A stretch of DNA of 35,128 bases, taken from NCBI GenBank assembly GCA_900290365.1, contig OMOE01000103.1, positions 194-35,321 of the forward strand, written 5' to 3'. This document shows, one piece after another, positions 1 to 7,820 of the stretch. The stretch comes from Syntrophobacter sp. SbD1. Its GTDB lineage: Bacteria; Desulfobacterota; Syntrophobacteria; Syntrophobacterales; Syntrophobacteraceae. The position numbers were made by a program, and so were the translations under genes. The notes under the pieces are model-generated. The model had not been told where the DNA came from. It ran no database searches and saw only the letters and a list, made by a program, of their open reading frames with translations. Position 1 is the first letter of the stretch. Each line of letters begins with the position of its first letter.

Positions 1-1
1 G

Positions 2-484
2 GCCGCAGGCACCGTAGGTTCTGGCCGGGCGGCGGCAGCGGCCCGGGCTGGCGGGGCTGGCGGAAGAACTGGTGCAGCCGGCGCCCGTGCAGGTGTGGGG
101 GCCGGACGCACTGGCGCAGCAGGTGGCGCCCGTACTGGAGCCGTGCGCGCAGGCGGCTCTGCTGGCAGACCTTCAGCAGCATCCGTCACTCAGGGACTCA
201 GGTCCGGCGGTAGCCGAACCGGTAGCTCTGCACGGGCCGCAGGATCGCGCACCGGTGGTGGTAGCCGAACCGGCAGCTCTGCACGAGCCGCAGGATCACG
301 CACCGGTGGTGGTAGCCGAACCGGCAGCTCTGCACGGGCCGCAGGATCGCGCACCGGCGGTGGTAGCCGAGCCGGCGCATCTGCACGAACCGGCGGATCG
401 CGTGGCGGCGGCGCACGTGCCGGCGGCGGGGCACGTGGCGGCGGTGGCGCACGTGGCGGTGGCGGCGGCGGGAAACGGAAATAA
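2..484 (+). CDS. Partial Gly/Arg/Ser-rich low-complexity protein (C-terminal part)
   Basis: The frame is open from the left edge to a TAA at 482-484, so only the C-terminal 160 residues are seen. They consist almost wholly of Gly, Ala, Arg, Ser and Thr. A 17-residue unit containing SRTGSSARAAGSRTG recurs with a 51-bp period (units near 209, 260, 311 and a diverged one from 362). The tail is Gly/Arg-rich and ends GGKRK, resembling the disordered basic RGG-type tails of RNA- or DNA-binding proteins. The neighbouring + frame (72-497) and a minus frame (198-587) are also open because of the repeat composition. I prefer this frame because it is open to the window edge and ends in a basic tail. Function is unknown. 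Confidence 0.5.
   Translation, partial: AAGTVGSGRAAAAARAGGAGGRTGAAGARAGVGAGRTGAAGGARTGAVRAGGSAGRPSAASVTQGLRSGGSRTGSSARAAGSRTGGGSRTGSSARAAGSRTGGGSRTGSSARAAGSRTGGGSRAGASARTGGSRGGGARAGGGARGGGGARGGGGGGKRK
209..375. repeat. 51-bp in-frame tandem repeat, about 3.3 copies
   Basis: Units start at 209, 260, 311 and 362 and begin GGTAGCCGAACCGG. The first three differ at a few bases, mostly at third codon positions of the Gly/Arg frame. The period is a multiple of 3, so copy number can change without breaking the frame. Confidence 0.85.
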
Positions 485-628
485 GGGTCGCTATTGACTT
501 AAATCTAATGTAGAGGCGCGTTGTGAGAACGCGAAGTCGGCTTTTATTTGCCTTTTCTCCGCGTCCTCCGCGTCCTCTGCACTGCACGTGGACGAATCAG
601 GCCTGTTTTTCCTTATAGGTGCTTATCC

Positions 629-650
629 GGAGCCCCTTCCAGAGGGGTCC
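629..650 (-). terminator. Hairpin downstream of the radical SAM gene
   Basis: GGAGCCCCT pairs with AGGGGTCC (one bulged G) across a loop of about 5 nt, 16 bp beyond the stop of the minus-strand gene. No clear T-run follows on either strand, so its role as terminator is only likely. Confidence 0.35.
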
Positions 651-665
651 CCGGTCAAGGTTGAC

Positions 666-2180
666 TCAGTTCCCCACAAATAGAGGCGCATGGTTCGACG
701 TGAAAAAAGGCGGCTCGTTTAAAAGAATACGGGCGATTGCGGGGTGTTTTTTAAATTCGGCATCCAGGAAACGCCGGACTTTTAGCCTGCCCCATCCCTT
801 CGGGTGAGAAAAGCCGGTGTAGAGCGAGAGGTCCCCTTCGTAGTGGAGAGCGGTTGCAAATCTCTCTGCATCGGGACTGTTGACCGGCATATTGAAAATC
901 GCAAGATTCAGAAAGTCGATAAACGGGGCGTGCCGGACCGTAAAATCGAGCGTATTTCGCGCCTCATTTTCTGATTCGGATGGGGTGCCGAAAAGAAGAT
1001 ACACGTAAGTCCCTATTCCTGCCTTTTTGAGCGAAGCCAGCGCTCTCGCGGCGACCGAGAGGTCCATCCCTTTCCCCTCGGAGTCGACAACTCCCTGGTC
1101 GCCCGACTCTAAACCGAGCTTCAGCATAATGCAGCCGCTCAGTTTAAGCGCACGGCAAAATTCCTCATCGGCAAGCCTTTTGGTCACTCGCACAAAGCCG
1201 TACCAGGGCGCACACGGCGGGTTTTTCGAAAGTTCGCTCAAAAGAGCCGGGCTAATGGCGCTATCTACAAAATGCACGAGCGAAGGGCGGGATTGGGAGC
1301 ACAAGCGCCTCGCTTCTAAGGCCGCTGATTTGGGCGGGAGCGGCTCATAGCAGACCCTTTCAGCCTTTTCGGGACAGAAAGCACAACGGTTCCAGTAGCA
1401 TCCCAGGGATGCGCTGTAGGGCAGAATCGGGCCTGGCGCCAGATAATCCCGCAAGGCAAAAGGTTCATAGGAAAACCGCTTTCTTGCGACCCGCCCCCCC
1501 AAACCGGCAAGATCGAGGAGCGGTTGTTCTCCGGGACCGCTCACAACATGGTCTATCAGTCCCTGGAAGGGATTTTTCCAGTGCGGATTGCTGCTCCACG
1601 AAGTAACAAGGCTGCCTCCGAGCACAATGCGGACCCGCTCATATCGCGCCTTTATAAATCCGATGATTGAAAACGCCGTCAGCGCCTGGCTGAGAAAGCT
1701 CAGGGAAATGCCGACAATATCCGGCAAGTGGAGTTCCATTGCCCGGGGAATACGCTTTGAGAAGTATTCGTGGAACGGAGTGTTTTCATACCGTTGGGCC
1801 GCCATTAAAAGGTCCGCGCTGCGGACCGGGGAGAGATCGGGGTCCTGGTAATCGGAAAGAGTGATCCGCACCCGACTGATTTCCACCGCCTTCCCGATCA
1901 GCCGGTTTAAATCGGAAACCGCCCGCTTGTAGTGCTGGAGATCGAGGTAACCCTGAGGGCTGCGGATAAGATCGAAATTGCGCGACTTGTTTCGAACAGC
2001 CCGCCTTGTCCACCTGTCGGGGTCAGGCGGATTTTTTCCAAACAGATGCAGTATCCCCTCTAAATTGGCGTCGATTACCGCACACGCGGCCCCTTCAGCA
2101 CGCAGGGTCCCATAGAGGCGGGCAATCCCCGGCGGCGGCTCGCTGGGCTTTACCAGTGGAGGATTTATCAATAGAATCAT
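666..2180 (-). CDS. B12-binding-type radical SAM protein
   Basis: A 504-residue protein built like the cobalamin-binding radical SAM proteins. Residues 1-225 form a Rossmann-like region (start MILLINPPL; LGGS near 187; GPGEQPLLDL near 215), followed by a radical SAM core. The cluster motif is C261-YWNR-C266-AF-C269, which is C-x4-C-x2-C and not the usual C-x3-C-x2-C. The first domain has DANLEG where many cobalamin domains have DxHxxG, so the His ligand to cobalt is absent. Later elements such as LKLGLESGDQGVVD and YLLFGTPSESE are normal for the family. It overlaps the upstream PilZ gene by ATGA, so the two are probably translationally coupled. The substrate cannot be read from sequence; methyltransferases, ring-forming and RiPP enzymes all occur in the family. 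Confidence 0.88.
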   Translation of the reverse strand: MILLINPPLVKPSEPPPGIARLYGTLRAEGAACAVIDANLEGILHLFGKNPPDPDRWTRRAVRNKSRNFDLIRSPQGYLDLQHYKRAVSDLNRLIGKAVEISRVRITLSDYQDPDLSPVRSADLLMAAQRYENTPFHEYFSKRIPRAMELHLPDIVGISLSFLSQALTAFSIIGFIKARYERVRIVLGGSLVTSWSSNPHWKNPFQGLIDHVVSGPGEQPLLDLAGLGGRVARKRFSYEPFALRDYLAPGPILPYSASLGCYWNRCAFCPEKAERVCYEPLPPKSAALEARRLCSQSRPSLVHFVDSAISPALLSELSKNPPCAPWYGFVRVTKRLADEEFCRALKLSGCIMLKLGLESGDQGVVDSEGKGMDLSVAARALASLKKAGIGTYVYLLFGTPSESENEARNTLDFTVRHAPFIDFLNLAIFNMPVNSPDAERFATALHYEGDLSLYTGFSHPKGWGRLKVRRFLDAEFKKHPAIARILLNEPPFFTSNHAPLFVGN

Positions 2181-2548
2181 TTATCCTGCAGTCTTGAGAC
2201 AATAGACTCCTGATACTCCTTAAAGACTGCGTCAGGGTCGTCACTGTTTTGTGCAACAATATTTCTCAGGTGAGTGAAACAGTCCAAATCCATTTCCTGG
2301 AATTCGATCCCGATCCCTGCCACTGTCCGGCGTACCGCCCTGCCCTTCAGCTTGATTGAAAGCAGGGAAGACGATCCTGACAGGAATATGGAAATTTCCA
2401 GAGGGCCGTGGCCGCCAAGAGTCTCCGCCGTGGTGAGAAACATCCCATTCATGCTCAGGTCATAGACCACTCCGCTGACGCTGATTCGACCAGACCCCAC
2501 GGTCGCCATCACTTCAAAAGGAACGCGCTTGTGTTTTCGTTTATTCAT
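2177..2548 (-). CDS. PilZ-domain protein
   Basis: A 123-residue single-domain PilZ protein. The c-di-GMP-binding signature is complete: RxxxR at R4-KHK-R8 and DxSxxG as D30-LSMNG35. GIGIEF near 78 is the usual following strand. PilZ proteins bind c-di-GMP and change the activity of a partner. The stop (TGA, complement of 2177-2179) overlaps the ATG of the radical SAM gene, which suggests one operon. An AGGGGA stretch lies upstream of the ATG. About 420 bp without a gene separates it from the divergent pentapeptide/MglA operon. Confidence 0.9.
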   Translation of the reverse strand: MNKRKHKRVPFEVMATVGSGRISVSGVVYDLSMNGMFLTTAETLGGHGPLEISIFLSGSSSLLSIKLKGRAVRRTVAGIGIEFQEMDLDCFTHLRNIVAQNSDDPDAVFKEYQESIVSRLQDK

Positions 2549-2970
2549 TGGGTCCCCTGTCTATCAAGGATTCAATACATGCATTTCCGAAAGTTCCATT
2601 TTACCAGTAAATTCTTATTGAACCGAGTGATTCTTTTCGATTTCAAGTGCTAATTTCCATTTCGTATTTCATCAGTTCATTATGAAGCACCCCAAAATTC
2701 TTTGAGATAAATATCTGATGATAATCTTTATCGTTTTCGATCTCAAAGCCGACTAATACTTGAGAACGACGTGGTGTTGCCGCCGTTTTCCTTCAATAAG
2801 AAAGGCCCAATTGGCCTGAGTATTTCTAAAATTAGCAAAGTGCGGACCAACGGGAAGCGAAAAGCCCCATCAATAAAAGGAGCAAGAAGCACGGAGCAAG
2901 AAGCACGAAGAAATAGAGGGTTGCGATTCCTGCTTCCCGCTCCCCGCTTCAATAAAAGGAGAACATCTCC
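2549..2970. other. Intergenic region between divergent operons
   Basis: Holds the divergent promoters of the PilZ gene and the MglA operon, but I cannot assign -35/-10 boxes. A 14-bp unit GAGCAAGAAGCACG is tandemly duplicated at about 2880-2907. The string CAATAAAAGGAG occurs at about 2870 and again just before the pentapeptide gene, where it supplies the ribosome-binding site. No gene is seen. Confidence 0.5.
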
Positions 2971-3873
2971 ATGTCTGAGCTAAAACGCGAACAACTCTTA
3001 ATGGCCGTAATTTCCGGACGGGGCCCCGCTTACCTGCGGGGAGTAAATCTGGCTTCGATGGACCTCTCCGGCGCCGGTTGGCTGGCTGAGGCCGACCTGC
3101 GGGGGGCGGACCTCTCAAACGCCAACCTGAGACGCGCCAATCTGAAAGGAACAAACCTCGAAATGGCCAATATGCATTCGGCGAACCTGGTTGGAGCCAA
3201 TTTCGAAGGCGCAAACCTGTTCAAAGTAAAGGCAAATGTGGCTAACTTCAACATGGCCAATCTCCGCGGGGCAAACCTGAGGGGGGCAAACCTGGTTGGC
3301 GCCACCCTTGTGCGGGCCAACATGGAGGAAGTTGACCTTGACGGGGCAGACCTCGAAGGCGCCAACCTGGAGGGCAGCAATTTGACCAGGGCTGCAATTA
3401 CAAAAGTGAATCTCAAATTGACGAACCTTGACGGCGCGGACTTAACAGAGGCCGTACTGCATGGCTGCACCGAAACCGGTTCGCCGCCTGAAGAAGACGG
3501 TGAGGATTTTCGCGGCACCATTAATTCGATCAGGCTGGCGGACTTGCTTCAGATCGGGTGCCTTTCGCGCTCGAGCTTGAATATAGAGGTCTATTCGGCC
3601 GGCGAGCGGGGCAGCATCGACATCGACTCGGGCCGGATCCTCCATGCCCAAACAGGCCGCATCGAGGGTGAAGAGGCTTTCATGAAAATACTGGGATGGG
3701 AAAAGGGCCGCTTCATCACCTATCATTTGGCTTCATCGGGTGCCATCACTATCGACAAGCCGGTAGAGCATCTGCTGCTCCAGGCGCACCGCCTGCAGGA
3801 TGAAAAAAAGTTCTCAGCGGATCGTGACGCCCCCCAAGTTTTTGGACCAGGACAGCAGCCACCCGCTCCATAG
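2971..3873 (+). CDS. Pentapeptide-repeat protein with C-terminal DUF4388 domain
   Basis: A 300-residue protein. Residues 22-165 are about 28 tandem A(N/D)LxG-type pentapeptides, which fold as a right-handed quadrilateral beta helix. Residues 179-255 match DUF4388 (PatA N-terminal type): FRGTINSIRLADLLQIG, then SGRILHAQTG and EEAFMKILGWEKGRF. DUF4388 is typical of deltaproteobacterial and cyanobacterial signalling proteins, often beside response regulators or small GTPases. The ATG follows AAAAGGAG with about 10 nt spacing. It is the first gene of a five-gene same-strand set with the roadblock/MglA pair, so a scaffold or localisation role in that GTPase system is a reasonable inference. No catalytic residues are visible. 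Confidence 0.88.
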   Translation: MSELKREQLLMAVISGRGPAYLRGVNLASMDLSGAGWLAEADLRGADLSNANLRRANLKGTNLEMANMHSANLVGANFEGANLFKVKANVANFNMANLRGANLRGANLVGATLVRANMEEVDLDGADLEGANLEGSNLTRAAITKVNLKLTNLDGADLTEAVLHGCTETGSPPEEDGEDFRGTINSIRLADLLQIGCLSRSSLNIEVYSAGERGSIDIDSGRILHAQTGRIEGEEAFMKILGWEKGRFITYHLASSGAITIDKPVEHLLLQAHRLQDEKKFSADRDAPQVFGPGQQPPAP

Positions 3874-3968
3874 CGGGCTTGCCGGTATCAAATGAGGCGC
3901 TCAGTCAGACAAGCATAGTTCTTGCAGTCTTGTACAAAGTCTTTTCACCACTTGGAGAATTTCCGCCG

Positions 3969-4361
3969 ATGAACCTGGTACTGACAAAAAACGATATTGG
4001 AAAACTCGAAGAGATCATCTCGGACCAACTCCTCGATTCGGGCGCCGAACACGTCGTTGTGGCCGATCTCTCGGGCAATTTGATCATGGAACGGGGTTCG
4101 TTGGAAATGGATGATGTCTTCTCTTTGGCAGCGGTTTCGGCGGCAAATTTCGCAGCGACCGCCGAGATAGCGAGGCTCATTGGCGAGCAGGATTTCACGC
4201 TTATGTATCACAAAGGCGGCAAACGCAATGTGCACTTTAGCCGTCTGGCCCGAGATTATCTCATCATAACGCTCTTCAATGACAACGTTTCATTGGGACT
4301 CATTCGGCTTAAGCTGGTGAACGCAATAGGTGAAATGCGAGCGATATTCGGGGAGTCTTAA
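3969..4361 (+). CDS. Roadblock/LC7-domain protein (MglB-like)
   Basis: A 130-residue single roadblock/LC7 domain. The N-terminal helix (KLEEIISDQLLDSGAEHVVV) leads to the core strand ADLSGNLI, and FTLMYHKGG, NVHFSRLARDYLIITLFND and a C-terminal helix follow. The ATG at 3969 fits the domain boundary; an in-frame GTG at 3879 would add 30 unrelated residues. Roadblock proteins pair with MglA-type GTPases; in Myxococcus xanthus MglB is the GAP for MglA. The stop is 11 bp before the mglA-like start, the usual tight pairing. It is shorter than M. xanthus MglB. GAP activity is inferred from the family only. Confidence 0.87.
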   Translation: MNLVLTKNDIGKLEEIISDQLLDSGAEHVVVADLSGNLIMERGSLEMDDVFSLAAVSAANFAATAEIARLIGEQDFTLMYHKGGKRNVHFSRLARDYLIITLFNDNVSLGLIRLKLVNAIGEMRAIFGES

Positions 4362-4372
4362 GGAAAAAATCA

Positions 4373-4990
4373 GTGGCATTCATAGACCTGAGCAAAAATG
4401 AAATCCAGGCCAAGGTCGTCTACTACGGTCCCGGCCGTGGAGGAAAGACAACGAACCTGCTCTATGTGCATCAGTCCATGTCCAGTCAGGTTTGCGGCAA
4501 GATGGTAACGATTGACACAAAGGGGGACAGGACCCTCTTTTTCGACTTTCTGCCTCTGAGCATCGGGAAGGTCCTCAACATGTCAATTCGGATCCAGCTT
4601 TACACCGTTCCGGGCCAGGTCATGTACAACACCACGAGAAAGCTTGTTCTAAGGGGAGTTGACGGGGTAGTTTTCGTTGCTGACTCTCTCAAAGTGCAAA
4701 AGAACAAGAATATCGAAAGCCTGGAAAACCTCATTAAAAACCTTGGCGACGAAGGACTCTCCATAGCAGATGTACCCCTTGTGCTGCAATACAACAAACG
4801 GGACCTTATGGAGTCTAACATACCGCTGCTGCCCGTAGCCGAGCTTGAATGCGATTTGAACGACGGCTTGAACGTTGCCTCTTTTGAGGCAAGTGCAGCC
4901 AACGGAACAGGTGTTTACGAAACGTTGCGCGAAATAAGCAAAAGGACCATAAAAAACGTAATCCAGAAGGTAGGCGGCCAAATTGCATGA
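4373..4990 (+). CDS. mglA: MglA-type small GTPase
   Basis: A 205-residue Ras-like GTPase of the MglA family. The P-loop is GPGRGGKT (19-26). The MglA-type switch II motif TVPGQ (78-82) replaces DTAGQ and puts Gln82 at the same number as the well-studied Gln82 of M. xanthus MglA. NKRD (141-144) is the guanine-specificity motif and EASAANGTGV is the G5 region. MglA sets front-rear polarity for gliding and twitching in myxobacteria; related copies act in other motility or surface systems. Translation starts at GTG 4373 after TTAAGGAAAA. It lies directly after the roadblock gene, which supports a GTPase/GAP pair. No motility gene is present in the window, so the process controlled is not known. 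Confidence 0.93.
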   Translation: MAFIDLSKNEIQAKVVYYGPGRGGKTTNLLYVHQSMSSQVCGKMVTIDTKGDRTLFFDFLPLSIGKVLNMSIRIQLYTVPGQVMYNTTRKLVLRGVDGVVFVADSLKVQKNKNIESLENLIKNLGDEGLSIADVPLVLQYNKRDLMESNIPLLPVAELECDLNDGLNVASFEASAANGTGVYETLREISKRTIKNVIQKVGGQIA

Positions 4991-5020
4991 TAAGGGACGA
5001 TGTGGATCAAAGGATAGCTC

Positions 5021-6418
5021 ATGCCTGACAAACAACTGTGCCAAAGCAAAGCAGGGGCTGGAATTGATTTCCGGGCGCTCGAACTCGAAATCGACAGAGA
5101 AATTGACGCTCTTTTTGTCCCCGCGGCCAAGCGGGACCGGGATGAAGATTCAGTCAACAGATCGAAGCAGGGGCAGCCTCCGCCGATGGAGAGCGAGCCC
5201 CTTGCCACAAATGCTCAAAGCCGTCCAACGGATGAAAAAGGCGGCCTTTCATTCGCGCCCTTTGAGGCGTCAGCTCAACCGGGATATGACGAAGAGCAAC
5301 CCGACTACACTTTCGATTCCCGGAAATACCAAAGCCATGAATTATCAGGACTGATAGAACAATTCAATGCCGCTTACCTGAGCCTCGACTGGGAGTTTTC
5401 CCGCGAAAACATACAAAAGTTCATTGTTGCCCTTAACCGGCTTGAACCCTTTACCTCCAGATCCTCCGAGGCCAAATACGTTCTCAGGATTATGGACGTC
5501 ATTCTCAGACGGCTTCTGGATAGACCTCGTGCAGTTAACGGCAGCCTGGTTCAACTGATTCGCGATTCGCAGGGGCTGCTTGCGCATATGATTCTAATGG
5601 AAGGCGAGACGGGACCCCACGAGAAGCAGAGGCTCAAAGACCTCATCGGACGTTTCCAGGAACTGCGTCGAAGAGCGCTCGCGGTCAAAGCCGGAGCGAG
5701 CGGCGTGCCGCCGCAGCCAGGTTGCGCGCTTGCAGAATCGCCGCGCGCTAAAAGCGGCTGGACAGAAAATGTCGGGCAGGACAATGCCCGGCCCACCGCT
5801 CATAAAAGGCTTCAGCCGGTTCACGAAGACGAGATGCAGCCGCAAAGACCCGGGAGCGCTCAATCTTTGACTGAAACCACCTCGGCGCGCGATAAGACAT
5901 GTCCCGCCCAGGCAACCTCCCCGGCTCGCCGTGAGGATCTGTGTTTCATAGCGTCCTACGGCAAATGCATCGCTTTGCCCGCCTCCTGCATACTCAAGGT
6001 GGCCCGGTCGACTGCAAAGACGGGCCTCAAGATACTCAAGCGCGGACATGCAACTCTTTCCGATTTCAAGCCTCGATTGCGTTCAATAAAGCATGGGGTC
6101 CTGGGAGACTGGGCGAACATGCCGGCAGAAGCACTCAAATCTTACAGGTTTGAACCATTGGGGCTCCAATGGCCGAACCAGGTCGAGACGAGCGGACCAA
6201 TGGCAGTACTGGCGAGCGACGGACAAACCCACTGGATAGTGTTCTGCGAGATAGTAAACTTCATAGCCGATGTTGAAATCGGCGCGGCGCCCCAGCAAAC
6301 CGGCAACCGCTTCGGCCCCTTTGAAAATAAATCCCAGCTTGTGGCACCGATTTTTGAACCGGCTGCCCTCCTTTCGAGCAAAAGCTCGACGCCCGATAAT
6401 AACCGGCGGAGGGAATAA
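5021..6418 (+). CDS. Unknown protein of the MglA operon (helical middle, possible CheW-like C-terminus)
   Basis: I do not recognise this 465-residue protein with confidence. Residues 1-90 are charged and probably disordered. Residues 95-235 look helical (LSGLIEQFNAAYLSLDWEF; HEKQRLKDLIGRFQELRRR). Residues 235-300 are a Pro/Gln/Ser linker. Residues 300-440 form a compact domain with short strands (LCFIASYGKCIALPASCILK; GQTHWIVFCEIVNFI) that weakly recalls a CheW-like fold. There are no membrane segments. It starts 30 bp after mglA and ends directly at the start codon of the pseudokinase gene (TAAGTG), so it belongs to the same operon. A scaffold or adaptor for the GTPase module is a guess. Confidence 0.75.
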   Translation: MPDKQLCQSKAGAGIDFRALELEIDREIDALFVPAAKRDRDEDSVNRSKQGQPPPMESEPLATNAQSRPTDEKGGLSFAPFEASAQPGYDEEQPDYTFDSRKYQSHELSGLIEQFNAAYLSLDWEFSRENIQKFIVALNRLEPFTSRSSEAKYVLRIMDVILRRLLDRPRAVNGSLVQLIRDSQGLLAHMILMEGETGPHEKQRLKDLIGRFQELRRRALAVKAGASGVPPQPGCALAESPRAKSGWTENVGQDNARPTAHKRLQPVHEDEMQPQRPGSAQSLTETTSARDKTCPAQATSPARREDLCFIASYGKCIALPASCILKVARSTAKTGLKILKRGHATLSDFKPRLRSIKHGVLGDWANMPAEALKSYRFEPLGLQWPNQVETSGPMAVLASDGQTHWIVFCEIVNFIADVEIGAAPQQTGNRFGPFENKSQLVAPIFEPAALLSSKSSTPDNNRRRE

Positions 6419-7810
6419 GTGGTGGAGCCCGTCACACAAGGTGAGTTTCAGGCGGCTGATCCCATACAGTTCTACGACTATGGCATCGCGTTGATGGACG
6501 GCCAGTTCTGGGAGGAAGCCATCCAAGAGCTGAACATGGCGGCCAGTCTTGGGTTTCGGCGTCTCAAATGCTGGGAATATTGCGGCGACTGCGCTTCCAA
6601 ACTGGGGAAGTGGGACGACGCATTCCGATTCTATGAATACGTCTATTCGGATGCAGACCTTGCCGATGAGCCGAAAAAAGCAGTGCTGGCAAAGATTTCA
6701 AAGTGCTCGCAAGCTCAGAGGAAGGACCATGCCGGCACAACAGCCACAACAAGGCAACTTGCAAAGGCACAGCCCGAAGAGCAGCAGGACAAACCCGAAT
6801 TGATCAGTCCATCGGTCCTGTCGATCACCCCTCATTCGGTTGATGCGGTCATTGGCCGTACGGCCATATCATGGCCAGACCGCATGGGCAGGACTCTCGA
6901 CGGTTGCACGCATTCATACCGGGTGGCCGGCCTGCTGCACATAGGAGCGAGTTCTCTTATTGTTGAACTGGAAGAACAGGCCAGCGGGAAAAAATTTGCC
7001 GGCCAAGCCTTCAGCGGAAAGCTCGCCGATGCTCTTCCAGCCGAAAAGCTGGCCCTGTGGGCAAAAAGGCAGATGTTAATAAATTCCCGCCATCTGGTCA
7101 GGATCTATGATCTAGCATCTATTGACGGGCGCTTGTTCATAGTGAGGGAACACCTGCCGCTTTCGTTGAATGATCTGTTTGCGGCGGGAGTAAGCATGCC
7201 GATATCTCTTGCCGTGAGGTTGGGCCATCAGTTGTTGGAAGCCCTGGGAGACCTGCACCTGCACATGGCCTCAGACGGCAGGATTCAAAACCTGCACCAT
7301 CTGGACCTGCGTCCCTCGCGCGTCCTCCTGCGAAGAGACAAACCATACCTCAAGGTATACAACGGCGGCCTCTGGAAAGAAATGGAAGCAGCCGATCCGG
7401 CCGGGACACACTTGACCGAGCTTCCGCTCCCTCATCTTTCCTACAGGGCGCCTGAACAGTTCAGGACTTACCTTGCCCGCAAAAGACCTCCCCTCTTTAC
7501 AGATATCTATCTTTTCGGGACACTCTTTTACGAAATGCTGACCGGGACGCCGGCCTTCAATGCATCCTCTTACCGCGAGTACGAAATCCAGCACTGTGAG
7601 CAGTACCCTCCGCCACCCAAGGTGTGGAGGTCCGAAATTCCCGAAACGCTCAACGAACTGATAATGAATTGCCTGGCATGCGATCCGATGAGACGCTTTC
7701 GGAGTGCGACACAGATCTCTCTGATCTTGGAAAAATCTTTTCCAACCGAAGTTGCACGTCCAAGAGACGATTTGTACCAAAGATTCCTCGAAAAAGTCGA
7801 GCTTGCCTGA
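6419..7810 (+). CDS. TPR plus Ser/Thr protein kinase-like protein, predicted pseudokinase
   Basis: A 463-residue protein. Residues 15-100 hold TPR-like helices (FYDYGIALMDGQFWEEAIQE; WDDAFRFYEYVY). Residues 167-445 follow the layout of a Hanks-type kinase domain, but the key residues are lost. The ATP-anchoring Lys position is Gln196 (FAGQAF). The catalytic loop is H294-L-D-L-R-P-S-R301, so the Mg-binding Asn is Arg. DFG is replaced by N315-G-G. Structural parts remain: YRAPEQF (342-348), TDIYLFG (361-367) and an RFRSATQI C-lobe motif. I infer a scaffold or ligand-sensing pseudokinase. GTG at 6419 follows GGCGGAGGG at good spacing and abuts the previous stop. It is the last gene of the MglA operon. 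Confidence 0.85.
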   Translation: MVEPVTQGEFQAADPIQFYDYGIALMDGQFWEEAIQELNMAASLGFRRLKCWEYCGDCASKLGKWDDAFRFYEYVYSDADLADEPKKAVLAKISKCSQAQRKDHAGTTATTRQLAKAQPEEQQDKPELISPSVLSITPHSVDAVIGRTAISWPDRMGRTLDGCTHSYRVAGLLHIGASSLIVELEEQASGKKFAGQAFSGKLADALPAEKLALWAKRQMLINSRHLVRIYDLASIDGRLFIVREHLPLSLNDLFAAGVSMPISLAVRLGHQLLEALGDLHLHMASDGRIQNLHHLDLRPSRVLLRRDKPYLKVYNGGLWKEMEAADPAGTHLTELPLPHLSYRAPEQFRTYLARKRPPLFTDIYLFGTLFYEMLTGTPAFNASSYREYEIQHCEQYPPPPKVWRSEIPETLNELIMNCLACDPMRRFRSATQISLILEKSFPTEVARPRDDLYQRFLEKVELA

Positions 7811-7820
7811 ATTACAACTT

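Noticed and set aside
209..375. CRISPR array
   Set aside because: Units are contiguous with a 51-bp period and have no unique spacers; the repeat is in a coding frame.
2971..3465. DNA-level tandem repeat element
   Set aside because: The periodicity is explained by pentapeptide codons (15 bp) of a real protein.
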